Origin: Gordonia jinghuaiqii
Lineage (GTDB): Bacteria > Actinomycetota > Actinomycetes > Mycobacteriales > Mycobacteriaceae
Assembly: GCF_014041935.1 (NCBI RefSeq)
Contig: NZ_CP059491.1
Location: forward strand, 2,480,001-2,544,000
Direction: 5' to 3'
DNA: 64,000 nt
Under the pieces are notes generated by a model. That model was given only the letters and a program-made list of their open reading frames with translations, was not told the origin of the DNA and ran no database searches. The position numbers and the translations under genes were made by a program. Shown here in pieces: positions 7,984 to 17,825 of this stretch; within the stretch, counting starts at the first letter, position 1; each line of letters begins with the position of its first letter.

Positions 7984-9090
7984 ATGTCCGGTCATCTCGG
8001 GGACTTCGGCGGGCCGGACGATTCCGACGACCGGGACGTCAGCGCGACGCCCGTCCGCTCCGACGGCGACCTCGACGCCGGGCTGCGGCCCAAGTCGCTC
8101 GCCGACTTCATCGGGCAGCCGCGCGTCTGCGAACAGCTCGAGCTCGTCCTGCACGGGGCCAAGGGGCGCGGCGGCACGCCGGACCACATCCTGTTGTCGG
8201 GGCCGCCCGGGCTCGGCAAGACCTCCCTCGCGATGATCATCGCCTCCGAGATGGGTGCGGCGATCCGCGTCACGTCGGGTCCGGCGCTCGAACGGGCGGG
8301 CGACCTCGCCGCGATGCTGTCGAACCTCGTCGAGGGTGACGTGCTGTTCATCGACGAGATCCACCGCATCGCCCGGCCGGCCGAGGAGATGCTCTACCTG
8401 GCGATGGAAGATTTCCGCGTCGACGTGGTGGTCGGCAAGGGTCCCGGGGCGACGTCGATCCCGCTCGACGTCGCGCCGTTCACCCTCGTCGGTGCGACCA
8501 CACGATCGGGGTCCCTGACCGGACCGTTGCGTGACCGGTTCGGTTTCACCGCGCACATGGAGTTCTACGAACCCGCCGACCTCGTCCGGGTGTTGCACCG
8601 CTCGGCCGGCATCCTCGGCATGGAGTTGCGCGGTGACGCCTCCCAGGAGATCGCGCGCCGGTCCCGGGGCACGCCACGAATCGCCAACCGGCTGCTGCGC
8701 CGCGTCCGCGACTACGCCGAGGTCCGCGGCGACGGTTCCATCGACGTCGACATCGCGCGCGCGGCGCTCGCGGTCTACGACGTCGACGAACTCGGCTTCG
8801 ACCGTCTCGACCGCGCCGTCCTCGGCGCCCTGATCAGGGCATTCGGCGGGGGACCGGTCGGGGTGTCCACGCTGGCGGTGGCCGTCGGCGAGGAACCGGC
8901 CACCGTCGAGGAGGTCTGCGAACCGTTCCTCGTGCGCGCGGGGATGATCGCGCGCACCCCCCGGGGCCGGGTCGCCACCGCGGCCGCCTGGCACCACCTC
9001 GGACTCACACCACCCGCCGGTGCGTTGAACGCGACCTTCGGCGTGCGGCCGCGTGAGGTCGAGACCGGGTCGATGTTCGACGATCTCTGA
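7984..9090 (+). CDS. ruvB: Holliday junction branch-migration ATPase RuvB
   Basis: 368 residues. AAA+ motor that drives branch migration with RuvA. Walker [10 protein letters not shown] (73-81), Walker B LFIDEIH (121-127), sensor I VGATTRSG, an arginine finger region GPLRDRFG, and the C-terminal winged helix with [10 protein letters not shown] and TPRGR. The first 30 residues are an acidic extension usual in actinobacteria. Zero intergenic distance to ruvA. Confidence 0.96.
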   Translation: MSGHLGDFGGPDDSDDRDVSATPVRSDGDLDAGLRPKSLADFIGQPRVCEQLELVLHGAKGRGGTPDHILLSGPPGLGKTSLAMIIASEMGAAIRVTSGPALERAGDLAAMLSNLVEGDVLFIDEIHRIARPAEEMLYLAMEDFRVDVVVGKGPGATSIPLDVAPFTLVGATTRSGSLTGPLRDRFGFTAHMEFYEPADLVRVLHRSAGILGMELRGDASQEIARRSRGTPRIANRLLRRVRDYAEVRGDGSIDVDIARAALAVYDVDELGFDRLDRAVLGALIRAFGGGPVGVSTLAVAVGEEPATVEEVCEPFLVRAGMIARTPRGRVATAAAWHHLGLTPPAGALNATFGVRPREVETGSMFDDL

Positions 9091-9178
9091 CGGCCCCGGT
9101 GACCGCGCCGAACCAATTCAGCACCACCTGCGGGAATGCTTCCGGCCGCGGACGTGGCACACTGTGTACAGCACAGCT

Positions 9179-9192
9179 GAGCTGATCAGCTC
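9179..9192 (+). promoter_or_regulatory. Perfect 14-bp palindrome upstream of yajC
   Basis: GAGCTGATCAGCTC is a perfect dyad in the 172-bp gap between ruvB and yajC; a second, CTGTG-N5-CACAG, lies at 9162-9176. Together they could be an operator or a small hairpin in the yajC leader. No promoter elements can be placed with confidence. Confidence 0.3.
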
Positions 9193-9262
9193 CTTGCGCC
9201 ATGCGCTGGGGGACGTTCCTCACGCTGTACACCCCGAAACAACAAAGGACTGACTCTCACTC

Positions 9263-9673
9263 ATGGATGCTCTGCTCTTCCCCCTCCTTCTGGCTCTGTT
9301 GGCCGGATTCATGTTCCTCTCGATGCGGAAGCAGAAGAAGCGCATGGCCGAGACGCAGGACATGCAGAACTCCGTGTCCACGGGTACGCGCGTGCAGCTG
9401 ACCTCGGGCCTGTTCGGCACCATCATCGACGCCACCTCGCCCGACGTGGTCGACGTCGAGATCGCCACCGGCGTGGTCACCCGCTGGAACCGGCTGGCCG
9501 TCATGCGCATCGTGACCACCGAGGAGGCGGCCGCCACCTACCCGGGTCACGTCGCACCGGAGGCCGACCTCGATTCCGACTACTCCGACACCGACTACTC
9601 GGGTTACTCCGACAGCAGCGATTCGGTGAGCCTGGACAAGCCGGCCGACGACTCGCGCGAGAACGACAAGTAA
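9263..9673 (+). CDS. yajC: Preprotein translocase accessory subunit YajC
   Basis: 136 residues. One N-terminal transmembrane segment (about 3-20), a basic RKQKKRM stop-transfer, then the conserved V-x-x-G-x-x-V-x-L-x-S-G-x-x-G-x-I core (STGTRVQLTSGLFGTIID). YajC associates with SecDF to assist export. The C-terminus is an unusual Asp/Ser/Tyr-rich tail (DSDYSDTDYSGYSDSSDS). The stop codon lies in a 15-bp tandem duplication. Shine-Dalgarno AAAGGA upstream. secD and secF follow in the same orientation. Confidence 0.92.
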   Translation: MDALLFPLLLALLAGFMFLSMRKQKKRMAETQDMQNSVSTGTRVQLTSGLFGTIIDATSPDVVDVEIATGVVTRWNRLAVMRIVTTEEAAATYPGHVAPEADLDSDYSDTDYSGYSDSSDSVSLDKPADDSRENDK

Positions 9674-9688
9674 GAGAACGACACGTAG
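9659..9688 (+). repeat. 15-bp tandem duplication spanning the yajC stop codon
   Basis: GAGAACGACAAGTAA (9659-9673) is followed at once by GAGAACGACACGTAG, identical at 13 of 15 positions. The unit carries the stop codon, so the copy supplies a second in-frame stop. Confidence 0.85.
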
Positions 9689-9865
9689 ACGGACCCGCAC
9701 TGTGACGCCCTTCGCGTCGCGGTGCACCGTCGACCCCCGCCGGACCCGCGATGTCCCGGCGTGGTCGAGCGCGCCGAATGGTGCGCGGGCCATCGGGGGG
9801 TCGGCGGGTCAGGCCGCCGAGTCGTTCTCGGCCGGTTGATGCGCCCAAAGGAGACCTGAACAGCT

Positions 9866-11614
9866 GTGACAACTCCTCGTTCGACTGCAGGGAAGGGCCC
9901 GTCGGGAAAGGGCCGGACTGCAGGGAAGGCCCGCGCGGCCAAACGATCACGGCCGAGTCGCGAGATCCCGCCGTGGCGGCCGCTCGTGGCCTTCCTCGGT
10001 CTCCTCGCCCTGGTCTACGGACTCATCTACTTCACCGGCCCGCAGACGCTCGAACCCAAACTGGGCATCGACCTGCAGGGCGGTACGCGAGTGACGCTGA
10101 CCGCCCGCACCGAGGACGGCAAGGAGCCGACCCGCGAGCAGCTCGACCAGGCCAAACAGATCATCGAGCAGCGAGTGAACGGCCTCGGCGTCTCTGGCTC
10201 CGAAGTAGTCACCAACGGCAACAACCTGGTGATCACCGTGCCCGGCCAGGACGGCGCCCAGGCCAAGTCGCTGGGCCAGACCGCTCGCCTCTACGTGCGG
10301 CCGGTGGTGGGTCAGCCGGTGATGGCGACGCCGCAGCCGCCGAAACCCGAGGGCGCCGACGGCACCGACGAGCAGACCAACGCCATGCCCACCGAGGCGG
10401 CCGCCGCGGCCATCGCCGAGCAGCGCAAGCTGCGTCAGGCGCCTGCCGACGCGACCGAGCAGCAGCTGAGCGCCCTGCAGCAGCAGATGGCCAAGATGGA
10501 CTGTTCACCCACGTCCAACGACCCGTTGCTGGGCAACGATCTCCCCGACCAATATCTGGTGGCGTGTTCCACCGACGGTTCCGAGGTCTATCTCCTCGGC
10601 CCACAGATCATCGACGGCCGCGACATCAAGACCGCCTCGGCCGGCACCGATCCGCAGACCGGCGAGTGGATCGTGACGCTGGAGTTCGAGGGCAAGGCCG
10701 CGTCGTTCTGGCCCAAGTACACCGCCGAGCAGGCCGCCAACCGGACCCAGACAGCGTTCACGCTCGACTCGCGGGTCGTCTCCGCCCCGGCGATCAACGA
10801 GCCGATCCCCGGTGGGCAGACGCGGATCAGCGGCGGTAGCGCCAGCCCGTTCACCGAGTCGTCGTCCAATGAGCTCGCGAACGTGCTGAAATACGGTTCG
10901 CTGCCGCTGTCCTTCACCGCCTCGGATGCCGAAACAGTGTCTGCGACACTGGGTCTCGCGTCACTCAAGGCAGGACTGATCGCCGGCCTGGTCGGTCTGA
11001 TCGCCGTCTTCATCTACGCGCTGGCCTACTACCGGATGTTGGGCATCCTCACGATGCTCTCCCTTGTCCTGGCCGGTGCGATGGTCTACGGCATCATCGT
11101 GCTGCTCGGACGCTGGATCGGGTTCACCCTCGACCTCGCGGGCATCGCGGGCCTCATCATCGGTATCGGCATGACCGCCGACTCCTTCGTCGTCTACTTC
11201 GAACGCATCAAGGACGAGATGCGTGAGGGACGAAGTTTCCGGTCGGCCGTGCCACGCGGCTGGGTCTCGGCCCGGCGCACCATCTGGTCGGGTAACGCGG
11301 TCAGCTTCATCGCCGCCGCGGTGATCTACATCCTCGCCATCGGTGAGGTCCGCGGCTTCGCGTTCACCCTGGGACTGACGACCATCCTCGACGTCATGGT
11401 GGTGTTCCTCGTGACGCATCCGCTGGTGGTGCTGGCCAGCCGGTCGTCGTTCCTGTCGAAGCCGAGCGTCAACGGCCTCGGCGCCATCAGCGAGGTGGCG
11501 CGCCGGCGTCGCGTCGCGGCCCGTCAACAGGGCGCGGCTGCCGGCGACGGCGTTTCGCTCGACAAGGAGGCCGTCGGTGCGAACGGCTCCACCCGCGAGA
11601 AGGGCACGGTGTGA
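9866..11614 (+). CDS. secD: Protein translocase subunit SecD
   Basis: 582 residues. SecD with SecF uses the proton gradient to pull substrates through SecYEG. After a basic N-terminus come TM1 (about 38-57), the RND-type [10 protein letters not shown] motif (67-76), a large periplasmic P1 region, and five more TMs from about 370, including [24 protein letters not shown] with the conserved Asp. The C-terminal tail is basic. The P1 domain has a Gln/Ala/Pro-rich insertion around 150-210 ([14 protein letters not shown] and [12 protein letters not shown]), common in actinobacterial SecD. GTG start with GGAGA upstream; the TGA overlaps the secF ATG. Confidence 0.95.
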   Translation: MTTPRSTAGKGPSGKGRTAGKARAAKRSRPSREIPPWRPLVAFLGLLALVYGLIYFTGPQTLEPKLGIDLQGGTRVTLTARTEDGKEPTREQLDQAKQIIEQRVNGLGVSGSEVVTNGNNLVITVPGQDGAQAKSLGQTARLYVRPVVGQPVMATPQPPKPEGADGTDEQTNAMPTEAAAAAIAEQRKLRQAPADATEQQLSALQQQMAKMDCSPTSNDPLLGNDLPDQYLVACSTDGSEVYLLGPQIIDGRDIKTASAGTDPQTGEWIVTLEFEGKAASFWPKYTAEQAANRTQTAFTLDSRVVSAPAINEPIPGGQTRISGGSASPFTESSSNELANVLKYGSLPLSFTASDAETVSATLGLASLKAGLIAGLVGLIAVFIYALAYYRMLGILTMLSLVLAGAMVYGIIVLLGRWIGFTLDLAGIAGLIIGIGMTADSFVVYFERIKDEMREGRSFRSAVPRGWVSARRTIWSGNAVSFIAAAVIYILAIGEVRGFAFTLGLTTILDVMVVFLVTHPLVVLASRSSFLSKPSVNGLGAISEVARRRRVAARQQGAAAGDGVSLDKEAVGANGSTREKGTV

Positions 11615-12840
11615 TGACCGAACCGGACAACAAGGCCCCCGCCGACAAGGCTCCCGACAGCAAGGGTTCGGCCACCGCGGTGCTCGACGCCGACGCAGGT
11701 CCGCACGGTAGCGACGCCGATTTCGTCGGCGATTCCGAGCGCTCGTTCTTCTCACGGCTCTACACCGGTACGGGTGCCTTCGAGATCGTCGGCCGCCGGC
11801 GCATGTGGTACGCCATCACCGCCGCGATCCTGCTGGTGTGCATCGCATCGATCGCGATCCGCGGTTTCACCTTCGGCATCGACTTCGAGGGCGGCACCCA
11901 GATGTCGGTACCCGTGGTGTCCTCCGAGGTCACCGCCGATGCCGTCGAAGAGGTCGTGGCCGCCACGCTCGGCGAGGGGCCGGAATCGGTCCAGACCGCA
12001 GGCTCCGGCGGCAGTCAGACCGTGCAGGTCCGCACCGAGACGCTCGATCTGGTCCAGGCCGAGTCGGTGTCCCGCGCGCTGTCAGACCGGTTCGGTCCCG
12101 CGCTGGCGCCCGCCGAGATCAGCATCTCCGACGTCAGTTCGACGTGGGGACGTGAGATCACCGAGAAGATGATCCTCGCCCTCGCCGTGTTCCTGGTGAT
12201 CGTCTTCGTCTACATCGCGGTGCGTTTCGACCGTGAGATGTCGCTCGCAGCCATGGCGTCGTTGTTCTTCGACATCGTGTGCACCGCGGGTGTCTACTCG
12301 CTGGTGGGCTGGGAGGTCACCCCGGCGACGATCATCGGTCTGCTCACCATCCTCGGGTTCTCCCTGTACGACACGGTCGTCGTGTTCGACAAGATCGCCG
12401 AGAACACCCGCTCGGTGCTGCAGACCAGCCGGCGTACCTACGCCGAGCAGGCCAACCTGGGCATCAACCAGACCCTGATGCGCTCGATCAACACCACCGT
12501 CATCTCGGTGTTGCCGATCATCGCGCTGATGATCATCGCGGTGTGGCTGCTCGGGGTCGGCACGCTGAAGGACCTCGGCCTGATCCAGCTGGTCGGTGTC
12601 ATCGTCGGCGCCTACTCGTCGATCTTCCTGGCGGCGCCGCTGCTGGTGACCCTGAAGGAACGCCGTCCCGACATCGCCCGCCACACCGAGAAGGTGCGCA
12701 CGCGTCGGCTGGCGATCGAGACCGGCACGGTTCCGGTCGACGACCCGCGCCCGGTGCGGGGCCGTCGCCGGGCTGCCGTCGCCGCCACGGACGACGCCGA
12801 CCGCGCGGTCCCGACCGGCAAACGCCGGCGCAACCGCTAG
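11614..12840 (+). CDS. secF: Protein translocase subunit SecF
   Basis: 408 residues. Acidic 50-residue N-terminus, TM1 (about 67-84), the conserved FGIDFEGGTQ motif, periplasmic domain, then TM2-TM6 with GFSLYDTVVVFDKIAEN, equivalent to the second proton-relay motif in SecD. The C-terminus is basic and disordered. ATG 11614 overlaps the secD stop; a GTG one codon earlier is possible. The TAG stop forms the first half of a -10 box for the next gene. Confidence 0.95.
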   Translation: MTEPDNKAPADKAPDSKGSATAVLDADAGPHGSDADFVGDSERSFFSRLYTGTGAFEIVGRRRMWYAITAAILLVCIASIAIRGFTFGIDFEGGTQMSVPVVSSEVTADAVEEVVAATLGEGPESVQTAGSGGSQTVQVRTETLDLVQAESVSRALSDRFGPALAPAEISISDVSSTWGREITEKMILALAVFLVIVFVYIAVRFDREMSLAAMASLFFDIVCTAGVYSLVGWEVTPATIIGLLTILGFSLYDTVVVFDKIAENTRSVLQTSRRTYAEQANLGINQTLMRSINTTVISVLPIIALMIIAVWLLGVGTLKDLGLIQLVGVIVGAYSSIFLAAPLLVTLKERRPDIARHTEKVRTRRLAIETGTVPVDDPRPVRGRRRAAVAATDDADRAVPTGKRRRNR

Positions 12841-12843
12841 TCT
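12838..12843 (+). promoter_or_regulatory. -10 box (TAGTCT) built on the secF stop codon; possible leaderless promoter
   Basis: TAGTCT fits TANNNT; its first three bases are the secF TAG. Exactly 7 nt (CTGGGAC) separate it from the GTG of the lipoprotein gene, which has no Shine-Dalgarno. Confidence 0.45.
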
Positions 12844-12850
12844 CTGGGAC

Positions 12851-14572
12851 GTGATCGTCAGGCGCCGGGAGTTCGACAGGATTCTGAGCCTCGTGGTCGG
12901 CCTGGTGGTGGCCGCAGGCCTGCTGACGGCCTGCGGCGACGACGGGCCGCCCACCATCGACTACGTGGTCGACGCGCGGATCACGTCGTACAACGCGAAC
13001 ACGGTGGACGGCAACGCCGACGGCGTGCTCATGGCGACCGGCAGGCTGCTGCCCGGGTTCAGCCTGATCGGGCCCGCGGGCCAGGTCATCCCGGATCGCG
13101 ACGTCGGGACCGTCACCCGCGAGGCGGGTCGCCCCACGACGCTGCGCTACGAGTTCACGCCGGAAGCGGCCTTCAGCGACGGTGTCGCGCTCGACTGCGA
13201 CGACCTGCTGCTGGCCTGGGCCGCCATGAGCGGACGCCTCCCCGGATTCGCCCCGGCCACCACGGCCGGGTACCGCGACATCGAGTCGGTCGACTGCGCG
13301 GCCGGCGAGAAGGCCGCGACCGTGACGTTCGCGCCCGGCCGCGAGTACCGCGACTGGTTGTCGCTGTTCGGCGCGGGCACGTTGATGCCCGCACACATCG
13401 TGGCCGGTGACGCCGGCGTCGCCGACGTCGTCGACCCCATCCGGGCGATGGACCGCGCGGCGATCGCACGGATCGCGGAGTCCTGGAACACCGGTTTCGA
13501 CCTCATCTTCGGTCCGGTGGACCATGCTCGGTTCCCGTCGTCGGGTCCGTACCGGATCGACCGCTATTCACGCTCGGGCGGGCTGGTGCTCGTGGCCAAC
13601 GAGTCGTGGTGGGGCGATCGGCCGGAGACCTCCCGCATCGTCGTCTGGGGGCGCGGGACCGACGCCACCCGCAGACTGCCCGACGGGCGTTTCGACGTCG
13701 TGGACGTCACCACGGGAATGATCGACGGCGACATCGCCGGCACGGCCGGGTCGTCGGGTCCGCCCTCACCGGCCCGGGCGCTGGGCGTCGAGGAGATCGT
13801 GCTGTCGGGGCGCGGCGTCTTCGGGGACCTCCGGATGCGACGCGCCTTCGCCTCGTGCCTGCCGCGCAGCGACCTCGCCCGCGACTTCGGTGGCGGGGCC
13901 CAGGTGTGGAACCTGCGCGTGCAGTCGCCGGCCGACAACCTGGCCGGTCAGATGAACACCGAGTTCGGGCAGGACTACCAGCGTCCCGACATCGAGCGGG
14001 CGCGGTCACTGGTCCGTGCGGCCACCGGGCAGGGCGCGGACACCGGGGAGACCTCGGCCACCTCGGCCGCGCTGCAACCCCGCACGGTCCGGATCGGATA
14101 TCTCGCGCCCACACTGCGATGGGAGCGGATGGTCGGGGCGATCGCGGCGTCGTGTCGGGGGGCCGGGTTCATCGTCGAGGACCTCTCGAAGCCGGACATG
14201 TCGCCGGGCGCGCTCGGCAAGGACGTGGACGCGTTGATCGTGGCCGGGGGAGCATCGTTCGCCTCCGCCGGGGCCGCCGATCCCAGCCGGGACGCGTACG
14301 CCCTGCGCGGCGGTGACCCTCTCAACCTCTCCGGGACGCGGGAGCCCCAGGTCAGTCGCGGCGTCGATCAGTACGCCGTCACGGTGTCGGCTCCGGACCG
14401 GCTGCGACTGGCCCGGTCGATCGAGAACGCCGCCTGGTCGACGATGCCGTCGGTCCCCCTGTTCGCGGCACCACGCACCCGGCAGTGGAAGGATCGGGTC
14501 GGCAACGTGGCGGCCGGACTGGGCCGCAACGGCACCGGATGGAACATGGATCGATGGACGATCCGCGAATGA
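12851..14572 (+). CDS. Substrate-binding lipoprotein of the peptide/nickel ABC-transporter family (SBP_bac_5 type)
   Basis: 573 residues. Basic n-region, hydrophobic h-region and lipobox LTAC with acylated Cys28, so it should be an exported lipoprotein. The body has SBP family 5 landmarks such as YEFTPEAAFSDGVALDCDDLLLAW near the N-terminus. In mycobacteria a lipoprotein of the same family (Rv2585c) sits at the same place between secF and apt. No ABC permease or ATPase gene is nearby, so its partner is unknown; a role in peptide uptake or as a lone receptor is inference. Probably leaderless. Confidence 0.85.
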   Translation: MIVRRREFDRILSLVVGLVVAAGLLTACGDDGPPTIDYVVDARITSYNANTVDGNADGVLMATGRLLPGFSLIGPAGQVIPDRDVGTVTREAGRPTTLRYEFTPEAAFSDGVALDCDDLLLAWAAMSGRLPGFAPATTAGYRDIESVDCAAGEKAATVTFAPGREYRDWLSLFGAGTLMPAHIVAGDAGVADVVDPIRAMDRAAIARIAESWNTGFDLIFGPVDHARFPSSGPYRIDRYSRSGGLVLVANESWWGDRPETSRIVVWGRGTDATRRLPDGRFDVVDVTTGMIDGDIAGTAGSSGPPSPARALGVEEIVLSGRGVFGDLRMRRAFASCLPRSDLARDFGGGAQVWNLRVQSPADNLAGQMNTEFGQDYQRPDIERARSLVRAATGQGADTGETSATSAALQPRTVRIGYLAPTLRWERMVGAIAASCRGAGFIVEDLSKPDMSPGALGKDVDALIVAGGASFASAGAADPSRDAYALRGGDPLNLSGTREPQVSRGVDQYAVTVSAPDRLRLARSIENAAWSTMPSVPLFAAPRTRQWKDRVGNVAAGLGRNGTGWNMDRWTIRE

Positions 14573-14591
14573 GCACAGCAGGAGTGAAGTG

Positions 14592-15167
14592 ATGGCTGGC
14601 GTGGTGCCCGAACGTACCGAGCAGGCGTTGTCGCGGGCGCGGGAGGCAATCGTCCGGCATGCGCGACTCGTCGACGACTTTCCCAGCCCGGGGATCGCGT
14701 TCAAGGATCTGACGCCCGTCCTGGCCGACGCCGAAGGGCTCTCGGCGATCGTCACCGCGCTCACCCACGGGTGCAACGACGTCGACCTGGTCGCAGGAAT
14801 CGACGCCCGCGGCTTCCTGCTGGGCGGAGCCGTCGCGCGCGAACTCGAGGTGGGAGTGCTCGCGGTGCGCAAGGGCGGCAAACTCCCGCCCCCGGTCCAT
14901 GCGGTGGACTACAGCCTCGAGTACGGCAGCGCGCGGCTGGAGATCCCGGCCGACGGTCTCGTGCTGACCGGCAGGCGGGTGCTGCTCGTCGACGACGTCC
15001 TCGCCACCGGCGGCACCGCGGTCGCCGCGGCGGAACTGCTGCAGCGCGCGGGTGCGAGCGTCGTGGGGGTCGCGGTGATCATGGAAATCGTCGGGCTGGG
15101 GGGTCGCGACACCATCGCGCGCGGTCTCGGTGCGGGCGTACCCGTCCACTCGGTGGCACTGGACTGA
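14592..15167 (+). CDS. apt: Adenine phosphoribosyltransferase
   Basis: 191 residues. Salvages adenine with PRPP to AMP. DDFPSPGIAFKDLTPVL is the APRT N-terminal signature, IDARGFLLGG the hood/base-binding part, and VLLVDDVLATGGTA the PRPP-binding loop. ATG 14592 follows an AGGAGTG Shine-Dalgarno; a GTG lies one codon upstream. Located before relA as in other actinobacteria, linking purine salvage with (p)ppGpp metabolism by position only. Confidence 0.93.
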   Translation: MAGVVPERTEQALSRAREAIVRHARLVDDFPSPGIAFKDLTPVLADAEGLSAIVTALTHGCNDVDLVAGIDARGFLLGGAVARELEVGVLAVRKGGKLPPPVHAVDYSLEYGSARLEIPADGLVLTGRRVLLVDDVLATGGTAVAAAELLQRAGASVVGVAVIMEIVGLGGRDTIARGLGAGVPVHSVALD

Positions 15168-15235
15168 CGGGGCAGGCCGACCGACGCTGCACGCCCTCCG
15201 GCGGCGCGCACTGCAGGTGGTTCCGCGCCACGAAC

Positions 15236-15241
15236 TAGACT
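15236..15241 (+). promoter_or_regulatory. -10 box (TAGACT) upstream of relA
   Basis: TAGACT fits TANNNT. Transcription would start near 15248, which is the ATG of a 21-codon leader ORF that runs into the relA start. No good -35 is present. Confidence 0.45.
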
Positions 15242-15247
15242 CGGGAG

Positions 15248-15313
15248 ATGGACCCAGGGGTCTCCTGGGTGCCGAGCAGACAAGGCGTGAGGAGGACCGG
15301 TCATGCCCGATGA
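15248..15313 (+). CDS. Possible 21-residue leader peptide overlapping the relA start
   Basis: An ATG 6 nt downstream of the TAGACT -10 box opens a short ORF ([20 protein letters not shown] plus R) whose TGA ends 11 nt inside relA. Such a leaderless ORF could couple or gate relA translation. The stretch also folds as a hairpin (ACCCAGG 15252-15258 with CCTGGGT 15264-15270). Short chance ORFs are common at high GC, so this is speculative. Confidence 0.3.
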   Translation: MDPGVSWVPSRQGVRRTGHAR

Positions 15314-17699
15314 ATCCGACACGGCCCAACGAGCAGTGACTCCCGCGGGCTCCCCGGAGTCCGGCGACAGTCGCAACACCGTTCCGGCGGACCCGACGCA
15401 ACCGGGGGCGGGGACCGATCTCGTCCGCCAGACGCCTGCGTCGTCGTCGGCCTCGCGTCGCGTGCGCGCGCGGCTGGCTCGCCGGATGACCGCGACCCGC
15501 AGCCAGGTGCGCCCGGTCCTCGAGCCGTTGGTGACCCTGCACCGCGAGATCTACCCCAAGGCCGACGTCGCCCTGCTGCAACGTGCCTACGACGTCGCCG
15601 ACGAGCGGCACAGCGGGCAGAAACGCAAGTCCGGTGACCCCTACATCACCCATCCGCTCGCGGTGGCGACCATCCTCGCCGATCTCGGCATGGACACCAC
15701 CACGCTCATCGCGGCGCTGCTCCACGACACTGTCGAGGACACCGGATACTCGCTGGCGGAGCTGGAGAACGATTTCGGGCAAGAGGTGGCCCATCTGGTC
15801 GACGGGGTGACCAAGCTCGACAAGGTGGCGCTGGGCAGCGCGGCCGAGGCCGAGACCATCCGCAAGATGATCATCGCGATGGCGCGTGACCCGCGAGTGC
15901 TCGTCATCAAGGTCGCCGACCGGTTGCACAACATGCGTACCATGCGGTTCCTGCCGCCGGAGAAGCAGGCGCGCAAGGCGCGCGAGACGTTGGAAGTCAT
16001 TGCGCCCCTTGCTCATCGTCTCGGTATGGCGACGGTGAAGTGGGAGCTCGAGGACCTCTCGTTCGCGATCCTGCACCCCAAGCGCTACGAGGAGATCGTG
16101 CGGCTCGTCGCCGATCGGGCACCGTCGCGCGACACCTACCTCGCCCGGGTGCGGGCCGACATCAACAACGCGCTGGCCGGTGCCCGCATCAACGCGACCG
16201 TCGAGGGACGCCCCAAGCACTACTGGTCGATCTATCAGAAGATGATCGTCAAGGGACGCGACTTCGACGACATCCACGACCTGGTCGGCATGCGCATCCT
16301 GTGCGAGGAGGACCGCGACTGTTATGCCGCGATCGGCGTCGTGCACTCGCTGTGGCAGCCGATGGCCGGACGGTTCAAGGACTACATCGCCCAGCCGCGG
16401 TTCGGGGTGTACATGTCGTTGCACACCACCGTCATCGGCCCCGAGGGCAAGCCGCTCGAGGTGCAGATCCGCACGCACGAGATGCACCGCACCGCCGAGT
16501 TCGGCATCGCGGCGCACTGGCGCTACAAGGAGGGCGGCTATCGCAGGTCCGGAAAGCGGTCGGACACCGCGGAGATCGACGACATGGCGTGGATGCGTCA
16601 GCTGCTCGACTGGCAGCGTGAGGCCGCCGACCCGGGAGAGTTCCTGGAGTCGCTGCGCTATGACCTCGCCGTCCGCGAGATCTTCGTCTTCACCCCCAAG
16701 GGCGACGTGGTGACGCTGCCCGCCGGGTCGACACCGGTCGACTTCGCCTACGCCGTGCACACCGAGGTCGGTCACCGCTGCATCGGCGCGCGTGTCAACG
16801 GTCGGCTCGTCGCACTCGAACGCAAGCTCGAGAACGGTGAGGTGGTGGAGGTGTTCACCTCCAAGGCGCCCACCGCCGGGCCGTCGAAGGACTGGCAGCA
16901 GTTCGCGGTGTCGCCCCGCGCGAAGGCGAAGATCCGTCAGTGGTTCGCCAAAGAACGTCGCGAGGAGGCCCTCGAGGCCGGCAAGGACGCGATCGCCAAA
17001 GAGGTTCGGCGCGGCGGGCTTCCGCTGCAACGGCTACTCAGCGCCGAGTCGATGTCGGCGATCGCCAAGGAGTTGCGGTACACCGACGTCACCGCGCTCT
17101 ACACCGCGGTCGGTGAGAACCACGTCTCCGCCCGGCATGTGGTCAACCGGCTCGTGGCGTCGCTCGGTGGCATCGAGGACGCCGAGGAGGCCATCGCCGA
17201 ACGGTCCACACCGTCGACGATGCCGACGCGGACGCGCCAGAGCGGCGACGCCGGGGTGGTGGTCGACGGGGTCGACAACGTGGTGATCAAACTCGCCAAG
17301 TGCTGCACCCCGGTGCCCGGCGACGACATCATGGGTTTCGTGACCCGCGGCGGCGGGATCAGCGTCCACCGGACCGACTGCACCAACGCGGAATCCCTTC
17401 GCCAGCAAGAAGAACGGATTCTCGACGTCAAGTGGGCGCCGTCGCCGGAGTCGGTGTTCCTGGTCGCGATCCAGGTGGAGGCACTCGACCGCCACCGCCT
17501 GCTGTCCGACGTCACCAAGGTGCTCGCCGACGAGCGCGTCAACATCCTGTCCGCGTCGGTGGCCACCAGTCGTGACCGGGTGGCGATCAGCAAGTTCACC
17601 TTCGAGATGGGCGACCCCAAACACCTCGGACACGTCCTGAACGTCGTTCGCAACGTCGAGGGTGTCTACGACGTCTACCGGGTGACCTCGGCGTCCTGA
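15303..17699 (+). CDS. relA: Bifunctional (p)ppGpp synthetase/hydrolase, long RSH protein
   Basis: 798 residues. Order: disordered N-terminus (1-60); HD hydrolase domain with [21 protein letters not shown] and the HD pair in HDTVEDT at about 141; synthetase domain with [20 protein letters not shown] at about 357; TGS domain (about 455-520) starting [20 protein letters not shown]; zinc-finger/helical region; and ACT domain (about 720-798). The intact HD motif and the R-x-K-D form of the synthetase loop indicate a bifunctional enzyme, as in mycobacterial Rel. ATG has GAGGA upstream. Confidence 0.96.
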   Translation: MPDESDTAQRAVTPAGSPESGDSRNTVPADPTQPGAGTDLVRQTPASSSASRRVRARLARRMTATRSQVRPVLEPLVTLHREIYPKADVALLQRAYDVADERHSGQKRKSGDPYITHPLAVATILADLGMDTTTLIAALLHDTVEDTGYSLAELENDFGQEVAHLVDGVTKLDKVALGSAAEAETIRKMIIAMARDPRVLVIKVADRLHNMRTMRFLPPEKQARKARETLEVIAPLAHRLGMATVKWELEDLSFAILHPKRYEEIVRLVADRAPSRDTYLARVRADINNALAGARINATVEGRPKHYWSIYQKMIVKGRDFDDIHDLVGMRILCEEDRDCYAAIGVVHSLWQPMAGRFKDYIAQPRFGVYMSLHTTVIGPEGKPLEVQIRTHEMHRTAEFGIAAHWRYKEGGYRRSGKRSDTAEIDDMAWMRQLLDWQREAADPGEFLESLRYDLAVREIFVFTPKGDVVTLPAGSTPVDFAYAVHTEVGHRCIGARVNGRLVALERKLENGEVVEVFTSKAPTAGPSKDWQQFAVSPRAKAKIRQWFAKERREEALEAGKDAIAKEVRRGGLPLQRLLSAESMSAIAKELRYTDVTALYTAVGENHVSARHVVNRLVASLGGIEDAEEAIAERSTPSTMPTRTRQSGDAGVVVDGVDNVVIKLAKCCTPVPGDDIMGFVTRGGGISVHRTDCTNAESLRQQEERILDVKWAPSPESVFLVAIQVEALDRHRLLSDVTKVLADERVNILSASVATSRDRVAISKFTFEMGDPKHLGHVLNVVRNVEGVYDVYRVTSAS

Positions 17700-17725
17700 G
17701 CGGGGCCCGGTCCACAATCACGAAA

Positions 17726-17761
17726 AAGGGCGCGCCCGGATGGAAATCCGGACGCGCCCTT
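17726..17761. terminator. Bidirectional intrinsic-type terminator between relA and ppiB
   Basis: AAGGGCGCG (17726-17734) pairs with CGCGCCCTT (17753-17761), and inside it CCGGAT pairs with ATCCGG around a GGAA loop. An A-run precedes it and TTCT follows, so it can serve both convergent genes. Confidence 0.85.
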
Positions 17762-17765
17762 CTCG

Positions 17766-17825
17766 GTCGCTATGCGAGTCGGCGCTGTGTGAATCGGCGC
17801 TGTCTGAATCGGCGCCGTGTCAGTC
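17766..17825 (-). repeat. Four 15-bp tandem repeats at the ppiB stop codon
   Basis: Read on the minus strand the units are GACTGACACGGCGCC (contains the stop), GATTCAGACAGCGCC, GATTCACACAGCGCC and the diverged GACTCGCATAGCGAC. They keep the reading frame and fill the space up to the terminator. Confidence 0.8.
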
